A stretch of DNA of 64,000 nt, from assembly GCA_965200605.1 (NCBI GenBank), contig CBDATW010000002.1:124001-188000 (forward strand), in the 5' to 3' direction. The notes beneath the pieces were generated by a model. That model did not search any database, was not told the DNA's origin, and saw only the letters and a list, made by a program, of their open reading frames with translations. Position 1 is the first letter of the stretch. Every line of letters starts with the position of its first letter. Position numbers and translations under genes: made by a program. The DNA comes from CBDATW01 sp965200605 (GTDB lineage: Bacteria > Bacillota_I > Bacilli_A > CBDATW01). Positions 10,300 to 21,719 of this stretch are shown piece by piece.

Positions 10300-11133
10300 T
10301 TATAAATTAAAATTTCTTATAATTGACATTACACCCTCTTTGATTTTTACAACTGATATTAATTTATTTTTATAAACAAGGACAACAATGCCTTCTTGCT
10401 TAATATTAAATGTTTGACCTTGTTTAATTTTATTAAATTCTTCATAAGAAATTGAATATTGTTCTAAATCCAAGGCCTCTAATATATTAATTATGGAATG
10501 TTGTTTAATATCTTTTGGATTTGATGCATTTTGTAGCTTAAATTTACCAACTGAGATTCTTTGCAAAGAACTCATTGTTCCAAGATTGCCTGACTTAATT
10601 GCAATATCTTGACACAATGTTCTAATATATGTCCCTTTGGATACCAAAATCTTAAATTTAACTTCTTTATCACTAAATTTAAGTAATTTAATTGCTTTAA
10701 CCTCTATTTTGACAGGTTTTAATTCAACCTCTTTACCTTTTCTTGCAAGGTTATAAGCTTTTTTACCTTTAATCTTTTTAGCAGAGAATTTGGGTGGCTT
10801 TTGAAAGTGTATCCCCATAAAGGAATTTAAAATTGAATTTCAATCTTTAACATATTTAATTTCTTTTTGATCAATTATTTTTCCTGTGATATCTTGGCTA
10901 TCAGTTGCAATTCCTAATTTTAATACTGCAATATATTCTTTATCTTCACTATTGATAAATCTCATAGCTTTTAATGCCTCTTTACCAGAGGCAATAACTA
11001 AAAGACCAGTTGCCAAAGGATCTAATGTGCCACTATGACCAAAATAAGAATGATTGAATTCTTTTTTTAATATTCGTATAACATCAAAAGAGCTTTGATT
11101 AATTTCTTTGTTTATTAATAAAAATTTATTCAT
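10300..11133 (-). CDS. truB: tRNA pseudouridine(55) synthase
   Basis: TruB isomerises U55 in the T loop of tRNAs. The 277-residue protein has the catalytic block HSGTLDPLATGLLVIASG (the Asp of GTLDP is the nucleophile). Downstream are KPPKFSAKKIKGKKAYNLARKG and VSKGTYIRTLCQDIA. A TGA tryptophan at about 10836 splits it under the standard code. The start follows AGAGGAATAAG. It sits between rbfA and ribF in the conserved nusA-infB cluster. Its C-terminal part beyond the catalytic domain is short. Confidence 0.95.
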
Positions 11134-11169
11134 CTTATTCCTCTGCTTACAAACTTCTATAAAAAATTT

Positions 11170-11508
11170 TTAAGGATGTCTTTTTATTTTATTTAACGCT
11201 TTTTCAATAGAATTAGCATTTTCTAAAGTAGCATCTAAAACAAACTTTAATTTAGGTATTTTTCTAATTTTAATCTTTTTGGCAAGGCTTGATTTAATAA
11301 AGCCAATAGATTTTTCTAGAGCTTTTAAACTAGCTTCTTTTTTCTCTTTTTGTCCTAAAACATTAATATAAACAGTAGCTAAATCAAGATCTTTTGAAGT
11401 TTTAACTGCAACAATAGTTACAAAACCAATTTTAGGGTTTTGAAGATCATTGATAATTATTTCTGAGATATATTGTAGTAATTTATTTTGAATCTTTTGG
11501 ACTTTCAT
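11170..11508 (-). CDS. rbfA: Ribosome-binding factor A
   Basis: RbfA is a KH-fold factor for 16S rRNA 5'-end maturation and cold adaptation. The 112 residues include the typical start KVQKIQNKLLQYISEIIINDLQNPKIGFVTIV, then DLDLATVYINVLG and a conserved late helix-strand. The ATG at 11508 overlaps the 3' end of infB by 26 bases and has GAGGTAAAAC upstream, which implies translational coupling. Confidence 0.95.
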   Translation of the reverse strand: MKVQKIQNKLLQYISEIIINDLQNPKIGFVTIVAVKTSKDLDLATVYINVLGQKEKKEASLKALEKSIGFIKSSLAKKIKIRKIPKLKFVLDATLENANSIEKALNKIKRHP

Positions 11509-13324
11509 GTTTTACCTCGATTAATTCAAAACCTTCAAAAACATCGCCAATTTTAATATCATCAAATTTATCTAAGCCAATTCCAACTTCATGACCAGTT
11601 TTGGCTTCTTTTGCATCTTGGGTAGTAATTTTCATTGAAGTAATTTTACCTTTATAAATTTCTACCCCATCTCTTAGTAGCCTAATTGGATTTTTTCTAT
11701 ATAAAGTTCCATTTTTTACAGAAGAGCCAGCAATGGTTCCGACTTTGGGTACTTTAAATAATGCTATTACCTCTGAGATGCCTGTAATGTTTTCTTGATA
11801 AACTGGCTCAAGCAATCCAGTTAATACATTTTCAATTTCCTCTTGAAGTTTATAGATAATAGTGTGTGGTGAAATAATAACATTCTCATTTTGAGCCATA
11901 TCGCTAATAGCAGAAGTAGGTCTGATATTAAAGCTATAAATTTGAGCATTTGAAGCTTTGGCCAACATAATATCAGATTCTGATATTACTCCAATTCCAG
12001 TTGAAATTATATTAATTTTGGCATTTGGAACATTAATTTTTCCCAACACATGTTCAATTGCAGCAATAGACCCATTAACATCAGATTTAATAATAATATT
12101 TAATACTTTAAATTCTGCTTCAGCTAGTTCCTGAGATAGATCTTCCATAGTTCTTCCTCGAGAGTGCATTCTTTTTTTATAAATGCTATCTTCTTTTCTT
12201 TGGTTAGCAATCTTTTTAGCCTCTTTTTCACTAGCAAAAGCCATAAATTTAGAACCAATTTCAGGAACATCACTTAAACCAGTAATGACAACTGGTGTTG
12301 AAGGTAGAGCTTCACTTAAAACTTTGCCTTCAGCATTAGTCATAGTTCTGACTTTACCGAAGTGTGAGCCAATAACAAGGGGATCTGAGACTTTTAAAGT
12401 ACCATTTTGAATCAAGATAGTAGCAACTGGTCCAAGTGATTTATCAAGATGTGATTCAAGAACACTCCCTAGGGCATAACGGTTTGGGTTAGCACTATGC
12501 TCTTCTACTTCACTAATTGTTAAAATTGTATTTAACAAATCATCAAGACCTTCACCCTTTAAAGCAGAAATATTTTTATAAATAATATTACCTCCTCATT
12601 CTTCTGGTGTTAGATCATATTGTGATAATTCATTTTTGATAGATTCAATATTAGCATTTGGTAAATCTATTTTATTAATGGCAACAATAACTGGCTTGCC
12701 AGATGCAAGGGCATGATCCTTGGCTTCAATTGTTTGGGGCTTAACACCATCAACAGCGGATACAACAATAATTACAATATCAGTGACATTAGAGCCTCTA
12801 GCTCTCATTTTGCTAAATGCCTCATGACCTGGAGTGTCAAGAAAAGTAATTTTTTGTTTATTATACTCTATTTGATAAGCACCAATATGTTGGGTAATAC
12901 CACCTGATTCATTATCAGCAATGCTAGTTTTTCTCAATGTATCTAAAAGAGTTGTTTTTCCATGGTCTACATGTCCCATAATTGTAATAATTGGTGGTCT
13001 TTTAACAAGATCTTTTTGATCATCTTTGATTTTAAGAGATTCTAAAATATTAGTTGCATCAACTTCTTGTTCCTTTTGAAAATCAAGTCCATGTTCAATA
13101 CAAAGTTCTCCTATCTCTTCTTCAGTTAAAGAAGTGTTTAGGGTAAAAGGCTTACCTTCTAGAAATGCTTTTTTAATAACTTTTGTTGAATTAATATTAG
13201 TTTTTTTACAAAACTCATCTAAGGTAATAGAACCTGTGTAAATAAAAACACCATCTTTAATACCAACATCAACAGATTTAAGTTGTGATTTTAAATCAAC
13301 TCCTTTTCTTTGTGATTTTGCCAT
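11483..13324 (-). CDS. infB: Translation initiation factor IF-2
   Basis: IF-2 delivers initiator tRNA to the 30S subunit and promotes subunit joining, with GTP hydrolysis. The 613-residue protein has a short IF2-N region, then the G domain with GHVDHGKTTLLD (G1), DTPGHEAF (G3) and NKIDLPN (G4). Domains II-IV follow, with conserved strings such as GTIAGSSVKNGTLYRK and EVGIGLDKFDDIKIGD. The N-terminal extension is small, as is usual in Mollicutes. A TGA tryptophan lies near 12590. The start has AAAGGAG embedded in the end of ylxQ. Confidence 0.97.
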
Positions 13325-13327
13325 ATT

Positions 13328-13624
13328 TTACTCCTTTAGTTCATTTATTATTTTTTGTGATAGATTTTTATCTATAATACCAATTACAGCAGTATTTTGC
13401 TTACCAATTGCCTTAGAAATTTCTTTTTTAGAGAATTTTTCGATTAGCTCAATATTATAATAATGACATTTATTTCTAATTTTTTTTAAATTATTAAATG
13501 CAGTATCAAATCCTAAAATAACTAAAAAAACTTTTTGTTTAACGATGTTTTCCATTAATTTTTGACCATATACTAAATTACCAGAAACTTTAGCTAATCC
13601 CAATGTTTTTAAAATTTTATTCAT
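13328..13624 (-). CDS. ylxQ: L7Ae/L30e-family ribosomal-type protein YlxQ
   Basis: The 98-residue protein belongs to the L7Ae/L30e RNA-binding family found between nusA and infB in Firmicutes, where its exact role is unsettled. Visible features are ILKTLGLAKVSGNLVYGQ, VFLVILGFDTAF, and KKEISKAIGKQNTAVIGIIDK. I chose the ATG at 13624 over one nine codons upstream because it gives the family start and overlaps the nusA stop as ATGAATAA, which is typical coupling. No ylxR gene is visible between nusA and ylxQ. Confidence 0.85.
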   Translation of the reverse strand: MNKILKTLGLAKVSGNLVYGQKLMENIVKQKVFLVILGFDTAFNNLKKIRNKCHYYNIELIEKFSKKEISKAIGKQNTAVIGIIDKNLSQKIINELKE

Positions 13625-14951
13625 AGTACTTGTCAAAGTCCTCATCATCATCTAAATCAGGATTGATTTCTTGTTGATCTTCATCTGGATTAGGGGCAAA
13701 TCCCTCAAAATCATCAATTTCAGGGATATCATTAATTTTTTCAAAATCAAAGTTATCTTCAATTGATTCTTCTTGCTCTTGGTTTTGGGCAAAAAGATCA
13801 TCACTATCTTCATAATCTTCAGCAATTTTAAATTGATCAACATCAACATCACTTGGTCTTGAAGATATTTTGGTTTGATTATAAGTTCAGTCTGAAGGAA
13901 CCGGAAAATTAGCATCTTCTTCTTTAATAACATCTATTTCAATATCAAGTAATCTTGATACAACCTTAGCATTTGATCCCCCACGACCAATTGCAGATGA
14001 AAAATCATCGCTAGAAACAACAACAGTTGCTTTATTTTCTTCTATTTTTACAAATAGAGGTTTGGCTGGCACAAAGGCTCTTGCGATTTGTTTGTCTAAT
14101 TCTTCCATAAATGGAATAACATCAATAAATTCTCTTCCTACTTTTTGGATTACTCTTTGAATTCTTTCTCCACCTGGCCCAACTATTGTGCCAACTGGAT
14201 CTAAACCATCAATATTTGATTTAACAATCATTTTAGTTCTAATACCACCATATCTTGCTATTTTATCAATAAAAATAGTTCCTTGGGCAATCTCAGGAAT
14301 TTCTTCATTTAAAATAATTTTGATAAATTCAACAGAGTTCATTGAAAGAATAATTGGCAGTCCTTTTGAATTAGGATCAATTTTTTCAATAATGGCTTTA
14401 ACTTTATCACCAGTACCAAGAACTGTTCCTCTTGGAGTTTGATTTTTATTGAGAAAACCAAAAGTTTTATCAAAGGCAATAATATAAAAGTGTTCTTTTA
14501 TTTTTTCAACATTTCCTTCAATCATTGTTCCAATTTTTTCTGAATATTCATTTAAAACCAATTCTTTTTCTTTTTCTCTAATTTTTTGTCTAATAATTTG
14601 TTTAACTTGTAGTGCAGCAAGTGTTGAGAATTCTTTATTCAATTCAACTTCAGATTCAACACCATCACCAACCTTAAAGTTGGCATTGATTTTTTGGGCC
14701 TCAGTAAGTGTAATTTGAGTTGGTGCATCAAATTTTTCATCTTCTTGTTCAACAACTCTTTTAATATGGTACATTTTGATATGACCTTTTTTAAAATCAA
14801 TATCAACTCTTAATTCAGCTTCTGGGTCAAATTCTCTGTGATAAGTTTTAATAAATGCCTCGCTTAGTGCTTCCTGCATTGTTTCTATAGGGATATTCCT
14901 ATCTTCATTTAATTGTTCAATTGCATTAATAAATAACTGGCTATCTAACAT
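13617..14951 (-). CDS. nusA: Transcription factor NusA with acidic tail
   Basis: NusA binds RNA polymerase and controls pausing, termination and antitermination. Of 444 residues, the first ~345 cover the N-terminal domain (LNEDRNIPIETMQEALSEAFIKTY), S1 domain (GTMIEGNVEKI) and two KH domains (DPVGTIVGPGGERIQRV, VVVSSDDFSSAIGRGGSNAKVV). The last ~90 residues, read through one TGA tryptophan at 13888, form a strongly acidic low-complexity tail (clusters such as DEDQQEINPDLDDDEDFD). The start is preceded by AGGGAG inside the end of rimP. Confidence 0.95.
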
Positions 14952-14954
14952 TTT

Positions 14955-15410
14955 TTACTCCCTATATGCTCAATTAGCTTTTTTGATTTCATTTAATTTT
15001 ATTGTGTATTGCTTTTTCTTTTTATCATTTATTTCTAAGGTAATTTCTTTACCTTGAATTTCAATGACTTTAGCAAATAATCATTTTACATTATTGATTG
15101 ATTTTTTCAAGACTACATAAACAATTTTATCTAGTGATGCTTGTCAGTGATCTAGAGTGTAAAGTTCTCTTTCAATTCCTGCTGATAGAACTTCAAGACT
15201 ATAATCATCACTAGTTGGTTCATTTTTATCTAAGTATTTAGATAAATGTTTAGAAATCTTAATAATTAATTCCATATCAATTATTTGATCTGTTTTATCA
15301 ACTATAACTCTTAAAATTTTAGTCCCAAATTGTTTGTTTCATTCTAAGTGATACAAAATTGTATCAATAGAATTTAGTTGTTTTTTAATTTCTTCTCTTA
15401 CTTTTTCCAT
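14955..15410 (-). CDS. rimP: Ribosome maturation factor RimP
   Basis: RimP assists 30S assembly. The 151-residue product is broken by several TGA tryptophans, so it does not show as a long standard-code ORF. Conserved features are LRVIVDKTD, the helix LIIKISKHLSKYLD and DDYSLEVLSAGIERELYTLDHW, which parallels the family signature Y.LEVSSPG..RPL. It lies directly upstream of nusA with a three-base gap, the universal rimP-nusA order. Confidence 0.92.
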
Positions 15411-15430
15411 AACCCCTCACAATAAATAAA

Positions 15431-15449
15431 GAAGAGCAAATTGCTCTTC
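15431..15449 (-). terminator. Hairpin after polC
   Basis: GAAGAGCAA followed by TTGCTCTTC is a near-perfect inverted repeat in the 80-base gap between polC and rimP. On the minus strand it is followed by a T-rich stretch (TTTATTTATT), so it may partially terminate the upstream transcript. Confidence 0.5.
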
Positions 15450-15490
15450 TCAATTAGCTATTTGTTATTAATCATTATAGCTATTAAATA

Positions 15491-18400
15491 TTAAAAGTCA
15501 AATAATACAATTTGTTCATCTGATGGCAGACTAGATAATACACCTTGTGATTTTAGAAGTTCAAAAACTGTAGAGTTTAATTTTGTACGTTCTAGTAAAT
15601 CTTTTTGAGAAGAAAAAGCTTTTTGCTCTCTGGCTTCAACTATTGAATTTGCGACATTAGGTCCAAGGCCATTAATGACTACAAAAGGAATAATGATTTG
15701 ATTAGTGGATTTATCAATTATAAAATTCTCTGCTGTTGATTTATTGATATCAATACCTTGAAATTGATATCCTCTGGCAAACATTTCAATTACCATTTCC
15801 AAAGTCTTTAGTAAATCAATTTCTTTAACTGAAACTGATGATTTATTTTTTGAATATTGCTGTTTGATTTCATTATATCTTTCCAAAACAAAAGAATCGC
15901 CTTTTAAGATAGTGTTGATTTCAAAGGCATCACAACGTAGTGAAAAAAGAGTTGCATAATATTCCAATGGATAATAAACTTTAAACCAAGCAACTCTTCA
16001 TGCCATCATTACATAAGCAGTGGCGTGAGCTTTGGGAAAAAGGTAATTAATTTTTGAACAAGAATCAATATATCATTGCTCTACTCCATGCTCTTTCATT
16101 TTTTGAACGTGAATTTCTCATTCAAGTGGTTTATGTTCAATATGCCCTTTTCTAATAAATTCCATAATATCAAAGGCATCTTGTTTAGATAAACCTTGTT
16201 TAATCATAAAAAGCATAATATCATCTCTACACCCAATTACATCAGACATTTTTTTACCATTGATAATTAAATTACGAGAGTTGCCCCGATAAACACCAGT
16301 TCCATGAGAAAGTCCTGATAAGATAATTAATTCATTAAATGATTTAGGCTTGGTTTCAGCAAGCATTTGTCTAACAAAGTTTGTTCCAAATTCAGGAATA
16401 CCAATTCCGCCAGTAAATTCACTTATTGGCATTTTACTTTTTAGTTTAAGTGGTCCTAAACCAGAAAATATTCCAATAACATTATCATCATAAAATGGAA
16501 TATCAACTGGATCAACACCCGTAATATCTTGTAGCATTCTAATAGCTGTTGGATCTACATGTCCTAAAAGATCTAATTTCAATAAATTATTATGAATGGA
16601 ATGATAATCAAAGTGAGTTGTTATTCACTCTGCTTTTTCATTGGCAGGATAGTTTATTGGTGTAAAATCAGTAATATCATATTCTTTTGGTAAAACCATA
16701 ATACCACCTGGATGTTGTCCAGTTGTTCTTTTAGTGCCAACTAATTTTGCAACCAAACGATCAATTGTAGCTTTGGAGCTACTTTCAATATTATTTTCTT
16801 CTTGATAGGTCATAACATAGCCATATGCAGTTTTAGATTGAACAGTAGAAATAGTTCCAGCTCTAAATACATTTTCTGGACCAAATAATTCTTTTGTATA
16901 ATCATGAGCTTGAGATTGATAAATGTTTGAAAAGTTTAAATCAATATCAGGAATTTTATCTCCATTAAATCCCATAAAGGTTTCAAAAGGAATATCATGG
17001 CCATCACCATACATAACCTCATTACATTTAGGACAATTAATTGGGGGTAAATCAAATCCTGAACCATACTTTTCTAAATCAACATTAAAATCTGAATATT
17101 TACATTTACAAATATAGTGGGGAGGAAGAGGATTTACTTCAGTAATTTTACTTAAAGTAGCTACAAGTGATGAACCAACTGATCCTCTAGAACCTACCAA
17201 ATATCCATCTTCAAGAGATTTTTTAACAATTAGATGAGAAACATAATAGACAGTATCAAAGTTTTGAGAACAAATAGGCTCAAGTTCTTTTTCAAGTCTT
17301 TTAACAATTGGATCTGGTAGTGGTTTACCATATTTTTCATATGCATTTTGATAGCATAATTCTTTTAGTTTTTCTTGAGAATCTTTAATTTTTGGTACAA
17401 ATAACCCTTCTTTTAAAGGTTTGATGTTATTGTCAAACATATCATATACAATATTTGAATTTCTCACTACAAGTCTTTGGGCAATTTCTCTACCAATAAA
17501 TTCAAAATCACTAGTTAATTCATCTGTGGTTTTAAAATGTTTATTGGGAAAGTTTTGAATTCTACCTTTATAGTCTTTTAGAGGGTGGGGTGATCCTCCT
17601 AATCTTTTAGTATTAATTAATATTTTTCAATTTTCAATTTCTTCTGGATCGATATAAAATGGATCACTTGTTGCCACTACCAGTTTATTTAATCTTTTAG
17701 CCTCTTTAATAATACGATTAATTACATCATGCAAAATATCCTGTGATTCTATTGACTCTCTTTCAATTAAATATTGATAATCACTTGGTGGAGCAAGTAA
17801 AATAAAATCATAAAATTTTATTTTTTCAGTTAGTTCAAAATTATTTTTATTCAAGGCAAATTCCATAATTTCAGAATTATGTGCTGAAGAAGCTATAATA
17901 ATATTTTTGTATTTTTTAAGTTTTTCTTTAGGAATTGCAACTGATTTATTATGAGCTAAATAATTAGTATGGGCAATAGAAATAATTTCATATAACTCTT
18001 TTAGCCCTGTTTGGTTTTTGGCATAAATATTACAACTAAAACCAAATTGCTTAACTAAAGCTTCGTTGCTTTGGGTATTTTTAATATCTATAAGCAATTT
18101 GACATTATAATTAATTTTAAGAGATTCAAGCATTTTTAAGAAAATTGATTTTAATATACCAGCATCATAATCAGCTCTATGGGCAACTTCTCAATCATAA
18201 AAAACTCCATATTCTTTGGCAATCTTTTCTAAACGATATGATCTTTTTGGTTTTGAAACAACTCAAGATAGCATTAGAGTATCAATTCATGGATTTTCTA
18301 AAAGTCCTTTATGATGTTTTAAATAAAGTTTTTTTAGAAAACCAATATCAAAATTAGCATTATGAGCAACTAATGTTGATTTATTAATGAATTTAAAGAT

Positions 18401-19834
18401 TCTATCAGCTGCTTCTCCTTGATCGATTCCGCCATCAACATCACTTTGCCTAATTCCAGTTAGATTTTGAATATATTTTGAAATTGGCTTAGAAGATTTA
18501 ACAAAGAAATGCAACTTATCAATTAATATTCCATTTTTTATTTTTTGAGCACCAAATTCAATTATTTGATCATAATGAGATGATAGACCAGTAGTTTCAA
18601 GGTCAAAAATTACAAATTCTACTTCTTCAATTAATTGATTAGTTGGATTAACAATTAAATCAAGAGATGAATTAATAACGTTGATTGTTGAACCATAAAT
18701 TGTTTTAAAAGCTGGATGGTTTTTTTTAACCTCTTTGTCTGCCATCATTATTTCTGGGAAGGCTTGAACATTATCAACATCACAAAAGGCAATAGCTTTA
18801 TGACCAAAAAGAGCTGCTTGATCAATCATTTCTTTGGCAGAAGAAAGACCATCAAAAGCTGACATTTTGGTGTGAGCAGAAAGTTCAACTCTTTTTTGAT
18901 TAGCATTATCTTTACGATCCTGGGGTTTTGTTATTTTAACAATATTGTTAAGGATGATAACTAATTCTTTATCAAAACTGTCATATTCAACTCTTCCATT
19001 AACTTTGACTCAATTACCTACTTTAATTGATAAAATTTTATCTACTGTATTAGATGTTGTTTTAAAAAAGTATTTGGCATTAATTGATTTGGTTTTATCA
19101 AATAAACCAATTTTATAAATAAATAGATCTTTTTGCCTTATCTTTCTTTGATCAATTGCTGTAACTTGGGCATTTAATGTGACTTTTTTAATTTCTGCAC
19201 TATCAATATCAGAGATTTTAATACCAATTGATTTATTATTGTAGTTTTTATATGATTCATTTGAACTTTGATTATTAATATAGTTTTGAGTACTTTCCAT
19301 TCTGATTAATTTAGCATTATTTATTTGATCCTCAAGTAGTTTTTGAGTTTGAAGTTTAATTTTGTGTTTAAATTCTTCAACATTTTCTTTTAATTCAAAA
19401 ACTATTGGAAAATCATATCCAAGCCTCTTTAATTCCATGGCAATGGTTTCTTTTCAATCTAAATATGATTTCATTTGTGTTTTTAAATTAAAGTTAATAG
19501 TGATATTTTTATTATCAAATTTAGCTACAGCATTAATATCATGAAGTTGTTTGCCAATAAAAGTTAAAACAAAAAGTTCGTTTCAATATTTATTAAATAC
19601 TTCAACATCACTTAAATCATCAAAAATTAAATGAAGAAAGTAGTTTTTATCGTATTTCAAAAAGGCTTCATCAATTTCTTTAACTCTTTCTGTTGAAAGT
19701 GGTTGGGAATTTCTAATAAATATTTTATAAGATAGTGAAGATTGATTTAAAATCACTTTTTCAATCTTTGCTTCTTTAAGATCACTAGTAATTTGCAAAC
19801 CAACATTTTGCAATATAATATCTAATTTATTCAT
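15491..19834 (-). CDS. polC: DNA polymerase III alpha subunit, PolC type
   Basis: PolC is the Gram-positive-type replicative polymerase with built-in proofreading. The single frame gives 1447 residues, the usual size, with many TGA tryptophans. After an N-terminal and OB region, the PHP domain is split by the DnaQ-like exonuclease (FVIFDLETTGLSSHYDQIIEFGA, then STLVAHNANFDIGFL). Further on are GSRGSVGSSLVATL, the polymerase palm with PDIDLNFS, GTKRTTGQHPGGIMVLP, and a C-terminal ISVSLPSDEQIVLFDF-like end. The start overlaps nothing and lies two bases after the cdsA stop without a clear binding site, suggesting coupling. Confidence 0.97.
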
Positions 19835-19836
19835 AA

Positions 19837-20715
19837 CTAAATTGCATAAGTCAAGATAAAATAAAAAGCAATAACTGAAAAGACAATACTATCTAATCTA
19901 TCTAAGACTCCTCCATGACCTGGTATGGTATTTGAAAAATCATCTAAATTATAAGATCTTTTTAATAGTGAAAAATAAAGATCTCCCACTAGGGATGAAA
20001 GTGATAAAACTCAGGTAATAAACCAAATTTGGTAACCAGCATCTCTTGCTGGGTCAATAAATGGAACATAGAAATTCATTTGTCAAATCACAACTCAAAT
20101 GTGAGCTAAAATTACTCCACCTAGAAATCCCTCTCAAGTTTTTTTAGGAGAAATGTTAGGAGATATTTTTCTTTTTCCAAGTATAGAACCGATAAAATAT
20201 CCACCTATATCACAACAAATAACTAATACTAAAACTAATGCCAAAAGCTCAAAACCTTGACCATAGCTATCAGATTTAAGTAAAATTCAAATAAAAGCTC
20301 TAGCTGAAACAACAAGAAGAGATAATGCTACTGTGTGAGTTGAAATTGTCCGATATGAAATGCGTTCATTAAATAATGGTGATATAATCAATCAGAAAAA
20401 TAGTAACATAATTTTGTAAACTTCAAATACTTTAAAGGATGCCCATGCCCCTTCAGGAAAACTTCTTAGTAATACAAAATTATTTATCCCAGAAGAAATA
20501 ACCCATATAAATAAAATTAAAGTAATTGAGGAATATCAAATTGATTTTTGATTTTTATTAACAAACATTACTTCAAAAAAAGCAACTGTTGCAAAAAGCA
20601 AGGCAATAATTAATGTAAAGCCCTTATGAAAAAGGACAAGCAAAAGAATAATTAGACCTAAAACTAATCCAGATGAAGTTCTAGATAAAATATTCTTTAA
20701 TCTTAATTTTGCCAT
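19837..20715 (-). CDS. cdsA: Phosphatidate cytidylyltransferase
   Basis: CdsA makes CDP-diacylglycerol from phosphatidic acid and CTP in the membrane. The 292-residue product is hydrophobic with about seven or eight membrane segments and is hidden from standard-code ORF calls by numerous TGA tryptophans. The C-terminal signature is clear: CDIGGYFIGSILGKRKISPN, SPKKTWEGFLGG, VGDLYFSLLKRSYNLDDF and PGHGGVLDRLDS. It lies between frr and polC as in other Firmicutes; uppS, dxr and rseP of the ancestral order are missing. Confidence 0.95.
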
Positions 20716-20731
20716 GTCTATATTTCCTACA

Positions 20732-21277
20732 TTATAATTCTAATATGTTTTTTTCTTTATCTTTTGCCATTGAATCAATTTTTGAATTATATTCATTAAC
20801 TAACTCTTGGATATCTTGGCTATATCCTTTTTTATCATCATCGGTTGATTCTGAATTTTTAATTTTATTATTAGCATCTTGTCTAATTTGCCTAATTGTG
20901 ATTTTAGCTTTTTCTGATGCTTCTGAAACTTTTTTAGCTTCTTTTTGTCTTGTTTCCTCTGTTAATGGTGGAATATTGATTCTAATAATATCTCCTGAAT
21001 CATTTGCATTTAAACCAGTATCCGAGCTATTAATTGCATTAACAATAGTTTCAATTTGGGTTTTATCAAATGGTTTAACTGCTAGTTGTCTTGCTTCTGG
21101 TGTTGAAATTGATGCCATTTGATTAAGTGGTGTTATTGTTCCATAATAATCCACTTGAATACCATCAAGCATCGAAGGACTAGCAAATCCTGTTGAAATT
21201 TTCTTTAGAGTATTTTTAAGATGATTAATTGTTTCTTCCATTTTAGTTTTTGATTCATTTACAATTTTTTGTAGCAT
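20732..21277 (-). CDS. frr: Ribosome-recycling factor
   Basis: RRF splits post-termination ribosomes together with EF-G. The 181-residue length is typical. Conserved features are LKKISTGFASPSMLDGIQVDYYGTITPLNQMASISTPEARQLAVKPFDKT and the C-terminal coiled-coil IRQDANNKIKNSESTDDDKKGYSQDIQELVNEY (given here in part). The start has TTTAGGAGAATATC upstream. It leads the frr-cdsA-polC transcript. Confidence 0.97.
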   Translation of the reverse strand: MLQKIVNESKTKMEETINHLKNTLKKISTGFASPSMLDGIQVDYYGTITPLNQMASISTPEARQLAVKPFDKTQIETIVNAINSSDTGLNANDSGDIIRINIPPLTEETRQKEAKKVSEASEKAKITIRQIRQDANNKIKNSESTDDDKKGYSQDIQELVNEYNSKIDSMAKDKEKNILEL

Positions 21278-21334
21278 TGATATTCTCCTAAATTCTTAAT
21301 AATTAATTTTTTAATATTATAACATATAGTTTTT

Positions 21335-21343
21335 TGTTATAAT
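21335..21343 (+). promoter_or_regulatory. Extended -10 promoter (TGTTATAAT)
   Basis: TGTTATAAT is a perfect TGnTATAAT element 22 bases before the ATG of the small membrane protein, with no obvious Shine-Dalgarno between them. Confidence 0.5.
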
Positions 21344-21365
21344 GATATATGATAAATAAGATACT

Positions 21366-21701
21366 ATGAAAACAAAATATTTAATTTACAACTATCTAGC
21401 TCAATTGTTATTAATAATTGGAGCATACATTTATTTTAAAACATTTAATAATATGTTTTTAAATTTTCCTTTGGCATATATTGGCATATGAGCTGGATTA
21501 TTATCAAAATTAACAATTTGAGTTTATATAATTTTACAAATAGCCATATTTTTTGTAGTTTATAAAACTAACTGAACCAAAGAAAAATTAATTTTGATTT
21601 TAACAATCTGCTCTACTCCTCTACTTGGTTGAATTTCAATTATAAATTCAATTGTGATAATTAAATTAATAAAAACTACACTCCTTGATGTTGAAGTGTA
21701 G
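21366..21701 (+). CDS. Small multi-pass membrane protein
   Basis: The 111-residue product is not recognised. It contains about four hydrophobic segments: near residues 7-25 (LAQLLLIIGAYIYF), 34-50 (FPLAYIGIWAGLLSKL), 52-68 (IWVYIILQIAIFFVV) and 78-100 (LILILTICSTPLLGWISI). Five or so tryptophans are TGA codons, which is why it is invisible under the standard code. It is the only plus-strand gene in this part, between frr and the exported hydrolase, with its own promoter and terminator. Confidence 0.7.
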
Positions 21702-21713
21702 ATTATATTTTTT
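21676..21713 (+). terminator. Terminator overlapping the end of the small membrane gene
   Basis: CTACACT and AGTGTAG form a seven-base-pair stem with a 12-base loop, followed by ATTATATTTTTTT. The stem includes the stop codon. A terminator with the same CTACAC/GTGTAG core occurs at 33986. Confidence 0.55.
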
Positions 21714-21719
21714 TCATAT

